Shown here piece by piece: positions 12,427 through 22,900 of a stretch of 64,000 bases of DNA (positions are counted from its first letter, which is position 1; every line of letters starts with the position of its first letter). Origin of the DNA: Cryptomeria japonica (lineage: Eukaryota; Streptophyta; Pinopsida; Cupressales; Cupressaceae). The stretch covers positions 191,587,891 to 191,651,890 of the forward strand of contig NC_081406.1 of NCBI RefSeq assembly GCF_030272615.1, read 5' to 3'. The notes under the pieces are model-generated. The model was given only the letters and a program-made list of their open reading frames with translations. It had not been told where the DNA came from and searched no databases. The position numbers and the translations under genes were made by a program.

Positions 12427-12490
12427 GCATTTTATCCCGATGGCTTTAAATTAAAGTACTTTCTCTTCTATTTGGTATTGGTGGAGCAGA
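12427..12490 (+). pseudogene. DRM methyltransferase motif-I leader fragment, copy 1
   Basis: Reads FYPDGFKLKYFL followed shortly by IGGA on the plus strand. This corresponds to the segment just before and into catalytic motif I of DRM DNA methyltransferases (family pattern: FPNGI..LSLFSGIGGGEVALHR). It is a second, shorter copy of the sequence at 12811-12903. The upstream 80-90 bp (about 12335-12420) is also duplicated at about 12665-12755, so this is a direct duplication of a captured piece. Confidence 0.6.
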
Positions 12491-12810
12491 TCCTTTTATG
12501 ATATGTAAGTTGAGAATATTTTATGAAAGGTCCCTAAATGAATACACTTTAAACTGATTTTAATATACCTTGAAGTGTGCAATATGGAAGGTTTGTATTC
12601 TTAATCTCCTGCCCATTTCTTAATTTAAAAGATGATATCTTTATTAAATATCTTTATTAACTTGATTTCTCCTTCAATTCTTGATGAATGCTTGATTGCA
12701 CATTCACTTGGAATTGAATTGATTTTATAATTAAGAGATCACTTGAATTGTAGGTAAACCCCTTCAAATGACAGGGTAGGCTTCCTTTTATACCTAATAT
12801 ATGTCTTGAA

Positions 12811-12903
12811 AGCATTTTATTGTGATGGCTTTAAATTAAAGTACTTTCTCTTCTATCTAGTATTGGTGGAGCAGAGGTTGCATTGCATCGTCCTAGGATA
12901 CAT
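12811..12903 (+). pseudogene. DRM methyltransferase motif-I fragment, sense arm
   Basis: Contains GGAEVALHRPRI in frame, matching the DRM-specific motif I region, whose glycine-rich loop binds S-adenosylmethionine. It is preceded by the DGFKLK segment that in DRM proteins follows the motif X block. It is too short for any enzymatic function. Confidence 0.75.
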
Positions 12904-13021
12904 ATTTCCGCAGATACAACACAAGTTAAATGTATCCCAGGTCGATGCAAAGCAACCTCTGCTCTAGAGATCACCAAAAAATAGAGAAAGAACTTTAATT
13001 TAATGCCATCAGGATAAAAGT
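12811..13021 (+). repeat. Hairpin foldback of DRM motif-I sequence (93-nt arms, 26-nt loop)
   Basis: The left arm (12811-12903) and right arm (12930-13021) are inverted copies, at roughly 80 percent identity by eye. The left arm encodes a DRM motif-I block in sense (IGGAEVALHRPRI). The right arm carries it in antisense, where the minus strand reads KDFYPDGIKLK and, further on, AEVALHRPGIHL. A plus-strand transcript would fold into an imperfect stem of about 93 bp with a 26-nt loop, in the size range of plant MIRNA foldbacks. By the inverted-duplication model such a locus is a candidate young miRNA or siRNA hairpin with homology to a DRM gene. Confidence 0.8.
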
Positions 13022-13031
13022 CTTTAATCAA
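12930..13031 (-). pseudogene. DRM methyltransferase motif-I fragment, antisense arm
   Basis: On the minus strand it reads KDFYPDGIKLKFF, then AEVALHRPGIHLTCVVSAEI. This extends slightly past motif I toward the ...VVSVEI segment of DRM enzymes, although part of that extension is the palindrome folding back. The family's FSGIGG core is mutated here (FLVISR). Confidence 0.75.
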
Positions 13032-13921
13032 GATAAATAAAATTTGAGTTTGATTGTCATCATTTACTTTGCCAAATTCTTCACACGTAACTCCTGAATC
13101 AATTTCCTACTCACAAGAATTTTATTATGTCTCAAATATAGCGAAATAGAAGGCTTCAAATAGTAAACTTGAACATGCAACTAAATCCATTGACTAACCA
13201 AAAGAACAAAATTAAGAAACAGTTTGATCATCTGAGAGATGTTGTAGACTTGCAACTCACCAGCTAAGTTTTTGCGGGTAAGAATTTTTTTTGTTTTGGT
13301 TATGGTTGTGGTGTTTATAGGGAGACATTTACAAATTTATATCTATTTTCACTATTTAATGGTTTATGGGTTTGTAATGGTAATTTAATGTTCTTTCATA
13401 TTTTTGTATATATTCTTTATAATAGCCTATTATATTGATTTGTTCTATTATGCATAATGGTGTGGGTCAGACGGCTTTGCCGTCGGTGCACGAAAGCATT
13501 GAACGAGTTCTACTTTTAAAAATTACATGAAACATTTTTAATTTATTTGATTCAGTGTTATTTGCAAAACATGATTATCAATGATGTTTCCTTTCTCCAA
13601 GAATTGTCTATGACCTTTCTGTCAGATAATATGTAACATCGAATGACTAAATCTTTTCATTACAAATGCTTATTTTATTTAATTATTATCTCAGCGTGAA
13701 TTAAAATTTATATTTGTACGGAAGCAGAACATACAAGTCCAAGAGTCATGTGCAAGCAAATTTCCTAAAAGAAAGCAAGCAGGCATTATCTTGAATGACA
13801 TGGAAACAAGCTCATCAGCTGCCTAGAAGAGAGCAATTGGAGAATGGCAGAGGAAAGTGTTTAAGGGTGATAAATAGATAGATAGTATGCAATACAAACA
13901 AACAATGTTTGGAGTGTCTGA

Positions 13922-14564
13922 TGTGATGTCTCTAATTTATGTCCGGAGGGTCTAACTGGTTTTGGAGTTCCTGCGAAACCTATTGGGCCACGCTTGGAGG
14001 AAATCAATGTGTTCATGCAAGGAGCACCTTTTTTCTATTATGAGAATGATACTTTTGCACCTAGGGATATTTGGAAGTCAATATCCAAAAATTTCTATAG
14101 TGTGGAACAAGAGTTGGCGGACTCGAAGTATAATTGTCAGCTTTCAGAAGACCAAGAGGTTATGTACACAATCTCCCAATAGAAGAGCGATTTCAAGAAT
14201 TACCTCTCCCCCCCATGACTATTCAGGAAGCACTTCCTCAAACAGAAGACTATTGGCCTCCATAGGATCAAAGAAAAAAATTAAAGCATAGACTCTAGAC
14301 GATGTGGTGGTGTCCTCCGTGAAGAACTCTACACTATAATTGAAAATTCACGAGGGAAATTGCAAGATAGTGAAGAGAAATACAATCTTGAAAAGTGGGA
14401 AGAATGGATCTTGGTTTGGGTGGGGCCAAGTCAAGTGGCTCCTCTAGAGGTTGACGAGATAGAAATCATATTAGGATTTGTAAAAGATCACACTCGTGGA
14501 ACTTCGTGTGCGAGTGATCGATTGCGGTGTTTGGGTAATGCATTCCAAATAGATACAGTTGCAT
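13922..14564 (+). pseudogene. Captured DRM-type DNA (cytosine-5) methyltransferase fragment, left arm
   Basis: Plus-strand sequence corresponds to the motif VI-X block of plant DRM (domains rearranged) methyltransferases, which in this class lies N-terminal to motif I. Visible in order: PRLEEINVFMQGAPFFYYEN (family: ...GLPPYFYYENV), APRDIWKSISKNFY, ADSKY, then after a frameshift GYVHNLPIEERF, PPMTIQEALPQ and a WPP.DQRKKLK stretch. The final part reads WVGPSQVAPLEVDEIEIILGF, DHTRG and LGNAFQIDTVA (family: LGNSFQVDTVAYHL). Stops and a frameshift preclude a protein, and ENV is changed to END. The UBA domains and the motif I-V block are absent here, though motif I remnants occur at 12427-13031. 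Confidence 0.9.
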
Positions 14565-14589
14565 TCCAAATAGATACAGTCTTGATGGC

Positions 14590-15232
14590 ATGCAACTGTA
14601 TCTATTTGGAATGCATTACCCAAACACTGCAATCGATCACTCGCACACGAAGTTCCACAAGTGTGATCTTTTACAAATCCTAATATGATTTCTATCTCGT
14701 CAACCTCTAGAGGAGCCACCTGACTTGGCCCCACCCAAACCAAGATCCATTCTTCCCACTTTTCAAGATTGTATTTCTCTTCACTATCTTGCAGTTTCCC
14801 TCGTGAATTTTCAATTATAGTGTAGATTTCTTCATGGAGGACACCACCACATCGTCTAGAGTCTATGCTTTAATTTTTTTCTTTGATCCCATGGAGGCCA
14901 ATAGTCCTTTGTTTGAGGAAGTTCTTCCTGAATAGTCATTGGGGGGAGAGGTAATTCTTGTGGTCGCTCTTCTATTGGGAGATTGTGTACATAACCTCTT
15001 GGTCTTCTGAAAGCTGACAATTATACTTCGAGTCCGCCAACTCTTGTTCCACACTATAGAAATTTTTGGATATTGACTTCCAAATATCCCTAGGTGCAAA
15101 AGTATCATTCTCATAATAGAAAAAAGGTGCTCCTTGCACGAACACATTGATTTCCTCCAAGCATGGCCCAATAGGTTTCGCAAGAACTCCAAAACCAGTT
15201 AGACCCTCCGAACATAAATTAGAGACATCACA
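14590..15232 (-). pseudogene. Captured DRM-type DNA methyltransferase fragment, right (antisense) arm
   Basis: Inverted copy of the fragment at 13922-14564, carrying the same DRM blocks on the minus strand (YYENDTFAPRDIWKSISK; WVGPSQVAPLEVDEIEI; DHTCG; LGNAFQIDTVA). It shares the same frameshift as the left arm, so the inversion-duplication arose after the captured piece had already decayed, or the arms have been homogenised. Small differences (HTRG to HTCG, SIG to SMG) show independent later mutation. Confidence 0.9.
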
Positions 15233-15699
15233 TCAGACACTCTAGACATTGTTTGTTTGTATTGCATACTATCTATCTATTTATCACCCTTAAACGCTTT
15301 CCTCTGCCATTCTCCAATTGCTCTCTTCTAGGCAGTAGATGAGCTTGTTTCCATGTCATTCAAGATAATGTCTGCTTGCTTTCTTTTAGGAAATTTGCAT
15401 GCAAGAGACTCTTCAACTTGTATGTTCTGCTTCCGTACAGATATAAATTTTAATTCACGCTGAGATAATACTTAAATTAAACAAGCAATTGTAAAGAAAA
15501 AATTTAGTCATTCGATGTTACATATTATCTAACGGAAAGGTTGTAGACAATTCTTGGAGAAAGGAAACATCATTGATAATCATTTTTTGCAAATAACACT
15601 AAATCAAATAAATTAAAAATGTTTCATGTAATTTTTAAAAGTAGAACTCGTTCAATGCTTTCATGCACCGACGACAAAGCCGTTCGACCCACATCATCT

Positions 15700-16020
15700 C
15701 TCGTCTTCGGAATTCCGACGCCCACTACTGAAATACCCAACAAGGATGCTTTGCATCCCACGGTACTCCTCTGTCAGAATTTTATACTTTGGTGTCGGAA
15801 TTCCGACGACAGCCCGAGATGGCGACAGTATTCGTTCGCAGAATGAGCATGCATGGTGGCCGTCATAAAGGTTGTGGTAATGTCGAAATTGCAACGACCA
15901 CGAGGATAGTCAGAACTTCCGATGCAAAGTTTTCGACGGCCATTTTTGTCGGTAGTGCGATGAAATGTGGTCGGAAATCCGACGATTGGCCATCGAAATC
16001 TTGACCCAAATGTACTAGTG
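15700..16020. repeat. CACTA right subterminal and terminal repeats
   Basis: Dense copies of the GTCGGAATTCCGACG-type motif in both orientations (about 15708-15722, 15792-15808, 15880-15897, 15970-15985) lead to the terminal repeat ending at 16020. Small ORFs on both strands here result from the absence of stops in the repeats. Confidence 0.8.
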
Positions 16021-16488
16021 TGGAGAAAATACTTCATCATAATCTATACCCTTTTTCTGTGCAAAACCTTTTACCACAAGTCTGGCCTTATATCTTTTTT
16101 GACCTCCTTCCTCCTCCTTCAGCCTATAAACCCATTTGTTAGGCAAAGCTCTTTTTTCTGCAGGTAAAGGGACTAAGTCCCAAGTCTTATTTTTCATCAA
16201 GAAGTCCATCTCCTCTTTCATGCCTAGCTCCCACTGTTGTTTGGCATCCACCTGCATTGCTTCTTCATATTCTTTTGGTTCACCAGAATCAGTTAATAAA
16301 ATAGAATACAAAGAAGGAGAAAATCTTTCAGGGGGTCTACTTAACCTTTTAGAACGTTTAACAGTTGCAAGAGTTTGTGGAACAATCTGTTGTTGTTGAG
16401 CATTAGGTACCTGTGGCAATTCATTTTTAGGAATCTCATCCAACACCACATATTCTTGTTTGTCTTGTTCATGTTTCTTTTCCTGCAT
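16021..16488 (-). pseudogene. copia RT N-terminal segment
   Basis: Continuation of the minus-strand copia polyprotein: an integrase-RT linker rich in Gln and Pro, then the conserved RT entry (QWELGMKEEMDFLMKNKTWD, LPNKWVYRLK, YKARLVVKGF, GIDYDEVFSP). The frame ends exactly at the CACTA insertion at 16020. The next codons are found at 5759 and downwards. Confidence 0.93.
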
Positions 16489-16489
16489 C

Positions 16490-17440
16490 TGTTATTTATG
16501 CATGACCTTCTCATTGAATATAACATCTTTATTTCTAATTATTTTCTTATTTTCAAAATCCCATAACCGATAGCCATATTCATCTATCCCATATCCAATG
16601 AAGGTACATTTTTGAGATTTAGCATCAAGCTTGGTTCTATTTTCTTTATCAACATGGACAAAAGCTTCACAACCAAAGGTTTTCAGAAAGGAATAATTTA
16701 CCTTTTTTCCAGTCCATGCCTCCTTTGGAATACCACCATCCAAAGGGGTTGAAGGTCCTCTATTTATAAAAATAGACAGCAGTATGTACAACATCTGCCC
16801 AAAAATGTAAGGGAAATCCAGCATGCAATCTCATGCTCCTCGTGCGTTCCATGATAGTCCTATTCATTCTCTCTGACACACCATTTTCCTGTGGAGTTCC
16901 TAGAACTGTTTTCTACTTTAGAATCCTAATTAAGGAGTAGTAATCTTCAAATGCTTTGCTGCAATACTCATCTCCATTATCCGAGCTGAGACACTTCAAC
17001 TTTTTTCCTATCTCATTCTCAACCAAATCTTTCCATTTCTTAAAAGTTTCAAAAACATCTGATTTTTGTTTTAGGAAATATACCCATTTTTTTTTGTTGA
17101 GTCATCAATAAAAATAACATAATAACAAGAGCCACCAAGAGATGATACCTAAGCCGGTCCCCATACATCTGAATGCACAAGCTCTAACTTCTCACTCTTC
17201 TTCTCTTTCCCAACCTTGAGAAATCTGACTCTTTTCTGTTTACCATAAACACAATTTTCACAAAACTCTAAATCAATCTTCTTTAGTCTTGGCAATAGAT
17301 TTTTGGAGTGAAGTATTTTCATCCCTTTCTCACTCATGTGCCCAAGCTTGGTGCCACATTATCGAATCCGTTCTTGCAACATCTATTGTTGTTGTCCCTG
17401 CAGTAACTTTATCTGTAGCAGCTAAGGTAGAGTAAGTGTT
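16490..17440 (-). pseudogene. copia integrase segment
   Basis: Minus strand: zinc-binding gag-pre-integrase region (MWHQAW.., MSEKGM, CENCVYGKQKRVRF), integrase entry (LVHSDVWGPA near 17150), and the integrase C-terminal region (STPLDGGIPKEAWTGKK, FGCEAFVHV, FIGYG, 16500-16760). The central part (about 16830-17145) is frameshifted and has stops. The start of this segment directly follows the solo LTR's target duplication at 17441-17445. Confidence 0.88.
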
Positions 17441-17445
17441 ACCAA

Positions 17446-18895
17446 TGATAGTTCTGATACTTAATATAAGTATAGATCCGATAGCTAACAAGATGAGAGG
17501 GGGGGGGTGAATCATACAAACTTAATCATCAATGAAAACCTCAGATTCAACCTCGGTAACATATATCAGTCATAGAATAAAAACTGTCAAACATGTAAAC
17601 TCAAAAGCATATGAACAATATAAACCTCATAACACCAGATTTAACGTGGAAACCCAAATAGGGAAAAACCACTGTGGGATTTTGGACCCACTAATAAATA
17701 TACTCTTCTAGAGTATGCTCGGTTAAAAGCCAATCCTGTTAAAGATTACAAAACACATTGCAAGATGTGACCCGGTTAAGGGATTTCCCTCAGATCTGTT
17801 AGGATCTTCACTTTGTTAGAAGTGACCTTGTCAAAGGATTTCAAACACTCATTTAGAATGTCACCTTGTTAGAGGATTTAATTATAAGACTATTAATTCC
17901 ACTCGGTTAAGAGATTTCCTATTACTTTCACAAGCTAACAGTAATACAATCTATCTGCAACTTTACATCTAAAATGCTAAAGCAGATTCTTATTTGTTCA
18001 ACACAATCTAGACATAGAACTATTCTTGTCTATCTGCTGGGCATCAATACTCTATTATTCCAACAGGTCTTCAAGCTTCTGTGCTCGATGATCACTATGT
18101 AGCATCCCTGTGCATACACTTGCCTGCATCCACTGTTTATCAACAGTTCCTTATTTATAAACAATCATCTAACCGCTTAATCTCCTTGATCACATTTCCC
18201 ATGATCAATCATAGCCATCAGATCTTCAATCTTGTCCAGGTTCAATGTATCTTACGATCTGAAAAACATTTTACCCTGCCTCGGAACTTGTGTTAGGGTA
18301 ATGCGGTTCAATTTGAGTTGTAGATCTTCTTGCCGACTTTCCATTGTCTTAGATTTGTTAACAAACTTCTTCCACGGCTTGCCAATCATTGATCCGCTCC
18401 AGCTCATCAACTTCTTTCATTAAATATCACATGTAAACATTTAATGCATTCTGTTATAGCTCGGTTACAACTCGGTGAATACTAAACTTTACTCGGTAGA
18501 CATTTTGTCTTCATTAACCGACTGCGATAACCTTAGGGTTTACCGACTAGGTTCTTTCCCTGATAACATAGTGTAGTATTAACCTTTTCATTTTACAACA
18601 TATGTATGATGTTAAAACAATCTAAAACATCAAGATCTCACCATTGTCTGACTCGGTAGAGTTGCCCATTGAATAACTTATCCCTTTATTCATCATATTC
18701 TTTCCTGTGTCTTTATCGACTTCTTTATAATCTTCATATCATATTTCTTAAGATATGGCAACATCATACTGAATTAGAAAATCAATTTCTTGACATCAAT
18801 GACAAAATAATAATATCAAGACAGTAAAACATCTTTAATCAGTTATGTCCATAATCATCAACAACCTTCTCAATATCCTTGTTATATTGCCAACA
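17446..18895 (-). repeat. Solo LTR (1450 bp) inserted in the copia element
   Basis: Begins TGATAGTT at 17446 and ends GCCAACA at 18895 (minus-strand LTR start TGTTGGCAAT). It is flanked by ACCAA (17441-17445) and ACCAG (18896-18900), a 5-bp duplication with one difference. Excising it rejoins the copia integrase frame. It contains the GAGGGGGGGGGTGAATCA run and the ACGTGGAAACCC / GGGAAAAACCAC motif seen in the neighbouring copia-type LTRs. No internal region is present, so it is a solo LTR made by LTR-LTR recombination. Confidence 0.9.
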
Positions 18896-18900
18896 ACCAG

Positions 18901-18933
18901 TACACAAATATAATGTGCCTACCTTCACACCTT
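18901..18933 (-). pseudogene. 11-codon sliver of the copia polyprotein between two insertions
   Basis: Thirty-three bases between the solo LTR and the nested LTR element read in the copia frame (GVKVGTLYL) and connect the segment ending at 25223 with that starting at 17440. This sliver shows that two independent insertions hit within about 40 bp of each other. Confidence 0.85.
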
Positions 18934-18938
18934 TAGGT

Positions 18939-19742
18939 TGTTAGGATTCCCATAGATACTATGAGGGGGGGTGAATCAGTATCTAACCAGTGTGTAGATT
19001 TTTTTGACTTAAAACATGTAAAGCATATGAATACTATGTACCGGTAAACAAGAAATAATGCAATAAATAGAGATAACAACAACCACATGAAAAACACACC
19101 ATAACACAGTAGTTTAACGAGGAAACCCGGTGTGGGAAAAACCTCGGTGGGATTTGTGACCCACAATATTCACTTACTGGCCAATAAGAGAATAGTACTG
19201 CTACAATAGGGACCTGAACATGCAGGAAGGCCAAGTGCCTAGAGCTCACTGCTCAATTACAAAATGGGAAGTCTCACTGACTTACAAAATGGATTATATA
19301 AATCCAATGTCTTGTACTGCTTCAAAATAGCATCTACTATGCTAGATCAAGTACCGGTTTATAGCACTGCTTGATACATAAACCCTTAACCTATAATTCG
19401 CATAATAGGTCTGCCTTATTTCGCCTAATTACATTCCTTCCCTCTTTCTTAAATGTTCTACAATGATCTCTTATAAATATGAGTCATTTTACAACTTGTC
19501 AAGTCGGTTTACAATGATTGTACAATAATTAACAAAATAAATTACGAACAAAATTCTGGTCGGCCTCTGTGTCAGTATGTTTCCTTTCACTACCGGTGCC
19601 GGTGGTCTGAGTGTCAGTGTAGAGTCTAACCTTGCTAGTGCCAGTGGATTGCCTTGCCGGTGTCATAGGGTTGTAAGGTTGCCATCAATGACAAAACTTT
19701 CAATCACCTACAATGTCTCATTGGAGTGTGCATTTGCAAACA
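18939..19742 (-). repeat. 3' LTR of the nested element (804 bp)
   Basis: TGTTAGGATT ... GCAAACA on the plus strand. It contains a GGGGGGGTGAATCAG run near 18964-18978, and the gag-proximal ACCCGGTGTGGGAAAAACC motif near 19125. It is the full-length version of the pair. Confidence 0.9.
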
Positions 19743-19999
19743 ATCTCCCCCTTTGGCATTGATGGCAACACTCATGAGAAAAATCCAAAAATTGTCATCA
19801 AAAAAGAATCTGACGGTATTGTCTTACCAAAAATTGTGTACCAAAAGAATGTGTACTCCCCCTGAGTTGATGAGTCATTTACTGAATATTTTTCTCATTC
19901 CGCTACTCCCCCTTTGGCATCAATGACAAAGGTTGTCAAAGTGTCAATTGAGTGTGGTTTCCAGCTTCATCCTTGTAACCGGTTGGTTACAATCTGAAA

Positions 20000-22900
20000 A
20001 AGATATGCCAAAACCAGATTCAGGCTTTCAATGAACTTTTTGTTGTCTTTTATTGTGGCCTCTGTCCTCTGAACTGTATCGGTGAGGTGTTGCAATTGCT
20101 CTATCGGTGTTTTTTGTCCTTGAATTAAAGCATCAGATATTTCTTAACTTAAGGAGGCGAGGTAGTCCAATTTTGGACTTAGTCTCCATTTAAGATCTTT
20201 AGCCTTTCCTTTTATTCTTTCTTTTTCTCTTTCCAACTTTAATAGTTCTTCCTCAAAACCTGTTATCTTCTACTCAAAAACTGATAATGAATCAGATGAA
20301 TTAATGAAATTGTCAGCTAGTTGATTTATTTCTTCCTGTATCTTGCTGATCTTCCGGTCTATATCTACTGTCAAAAAGTTAGTTTTACATGTATCCCTGT
20401 ACAAAGTTTTGAATTCCTTCAATGTGCTACATAGTTCCAGTAGAAGTGTGTCAAATTGCCTTGTACACTTCTTTATTTCTTCCTCAAATAATTTGTGTTT
20501 TTCCTTCTCTAATCTCTCCTTGAATGCTTCCTCTTTTATTTGTTCAACTATCACAGTGTTTTCAGTAATATACTTAGACAAAGTGTCAAGTTGACTCAAA
20601 GAATATTTATTATCTATATTACATTTAGGTGCTATCATTTTCAAAATTGGAATGCTATCATCTATTGCCTTGTATGCCTGTGAGCTACAATTTGTTATCT
20701 TCTTAATGGAATCCAAAAGAACTTCTGTCACATAAGTTGGTTTGAATTATGCATTTGAAGAGCCAACACTTTGTATCCCGCCGGTGGGAGCAATTTCCTT
20801 GCTTGTGGTGACCTTTGATAGGTTAGTTTGTGTTTCCATTTCTTTAAGCAAAGGTTTGGATTGCTCAGTTGTTGTCGGTGGCACTGTCTCTGTGTGAACC
20901 TGTTGCTGTGATGGAGCATGTTGCTCTGTCTGTTGCTCAGTGTTATCATCTGTCGGTTTACCTTTTGTACCATCTGTTACCGATGACTCTTTAGCCATAT
21001 ATGTTTTCCCAGTTGAATCCTTATCTACCACAATATTGACCTTTTGAGTATCAATGTCCACTATGTATAACACCTGAGAATTGGGATTTGTGTCCTCTTG
21101 TGGTATGTCCATACTCTCACTAGCCAGTTGATTGTTAGAGGTTACTACCGGTGGAGTATCCAGAGGCGGTGGGGATAGATTATTTGTTATTTTTGTGCTA
21201 GGTGGTCCACCAACCTTGCATTTTCCCTTATCTTTCTGATATACTTTGATAGGTTTAGGATTTATATATTCTTCCTGCTTTTCCTTTTCTACAAGGAATA
21301 TGTCCCATGCATTAGCAGTTTCCTCTGCTACCTCATTCACTCTACCAACCATAAGTGCTATATGTCGGTGTGCAGTTGAGAATATTGACCGGTTAGCCTC
21401 AAATATCAGATCATCTATCTCTTTTGGTGAGTTGACTGGGTATACAACAAGTAGTTTTTCAATTTTTATTTTCTTATCAATCTCTACAACAACTTGCCTT
21501 CTACCTTCAAGCCTTTTAAACAGTTATGTCGGTAATTCATCTACAACTTGCATTAGGAATTTCTTGTAAATGTCCAAGTGTAGGATTACACTATTTTCAA
21601 CTTTTTCCTTGTCATCAGCTGATAATGAATCATATAATTTATTAATGTTTTTTAGCTTTCCATCCTCTGTTATTTCATCTAGTAGTTTGTCAATTGGAGC
21701 AATGTTCTATTGAGTCTTCTTCTTGGGTGTTAACTTCTTCTTCTTTGGAGTTATCTTCTTAGCCGGGGGCCTTACTGCATGTTGTTTCTGTCTAGTTCTT
21801 CTAGGAGAAGGTGTACATACCGGTGAAGGTTCTCTTTTCCTCACAACTCTTTTAAATGCAGTTGGCATATCACTTTCCGAAGAAGTTGCTACCGGTGAAA
21901 GGTGAGTTTCTGGCTATAGTGCTTCTAACTCATCTTCAGTGATACCAGTTTGTTTAAGTACATCTTCTTTGATAGCTTTAGCTTGTCTAGATCCTCTTCT
22001 TACTGTTGCTTCTACCTTCTTTACTATTTTCTTAGATTGAATTTGATTCTCAATAGTCTCAGCATTGCCAAATACCTCTTCTTTAGGTTCCTTGGGTGCT
22101 TCTAGGAGGGCTTTTGCATATGTTTCAATTATGTGGTCATCAGTTTCATAACCCATTTTAGTAACCTAAATGGTTCTTGGGATAACTGCCTCCATCCAAA
22201 TCTCATCCTTCTTAATAACAAAACATATTTCATCCTTATACTTATTTACAATTGCTTGTGATAGTCTGACTCTAGTACTCATATGGGCCTTTAATGACTG
22301 AAAGTACTCATTTATATTCTTTTCTCTGTTTTCTCCCATGTTATTTAATAAATCAGACAATTGTTTGCCTACCGGTATATCAAAACCAAGATTTTTATTA
22401 CTGATACCGGGCACTTGTTTTGTTATGTGCAACATTAAACAAACAAGTAGGTTTCCAAATCTAAATGTCCCCTTTTTGTCTTTCTTAATCTTTCCAAGAT
22501 TGTCAATGAGTTCATCTTTCAACCATTCACACACATCTATTTTTGCATTATCTTTGATCATATCATAGGCACTCTTTATGCATAGGCTAGAGACTGAATT
22601 TAACCTATTTGCATGTGTAGTTTTGTAGCCTAAAATCATGCTAATGAATCTGACATTGATGTCGGTTACATCATTTACTCTTAAAGATCTTTTATCAGAT
22701 GTTGCACCTGTTAGGTTAGTCACTAGGTCATTTGAGACCTTCTTTGTTTTATCAGGTCTGTTACCGGTGGAAGGTAACCCTGTCACAGCTTTTATTGTCT
22801 CTTTAGTGATTTTGTGAACTGAGTCTAACTAGAGGAATGCACCATGTACCCTACTTAGAACTATCCTTATAACTTCCTTAGGGAAATCCGGAATACTAAA

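Larger units (their letters stand above)
13457..15696. repeat. Large near-perfect inverted repeat, 1.1-kb arms with 25-bp spacer
   Basis: The left arm 13457-14564 is repeated in inverse orientation at 14590-15696, separated by about 25 bp. Identity is high along the whole arm (long identical runs, only scattered differences). The outer ends contain the CACTA subterminal motif (GGCTTTGCCGTCGGTGCA). The inner 600 bp of each arm is a fragment of a DRM DNA methyltransferase gene. A read-through transcript in either direction would form a very long double-stranded RNA, a Dicer-like substrate. Confidence 0.95.
5760..16020. mobile_element. CACTA (En/Spm-type) DNA transposon, 10.26 kb, non-autonomous, carrying host gene fragments
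   Basis: The left end reads CACTAATACATTTAG at 5760. The right end read on the other strand is CACTAGTACATTTGGG, ending at 16020. These CACTA terminal inverted repeats are flanked by 3-bp direct repeats, TGA (5757-5759) and TGG (16021-16023). That is the family's 3-bp duplication with one later mutation. Removing the insert restores the copia RT frame exactly. Both ends carry many copies of a subterminal GTCGGAATTCCGACG-like motif. I see no transposase-like frame. The interior carries a UGT fragment, an unidentified spliced-looking fragment, a 5S-rRNA-derived stretch and several DRM methyltransferase fragments. Confidence 0.93.

Noticed and set aside
13962-14291. 109-codon ORF repeated in both arms of the inverted repeat
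   Set aside because: The DRM homology is in the other frames of this stretch. This ORF is an out-of-frame shadow that merely lacks stops.
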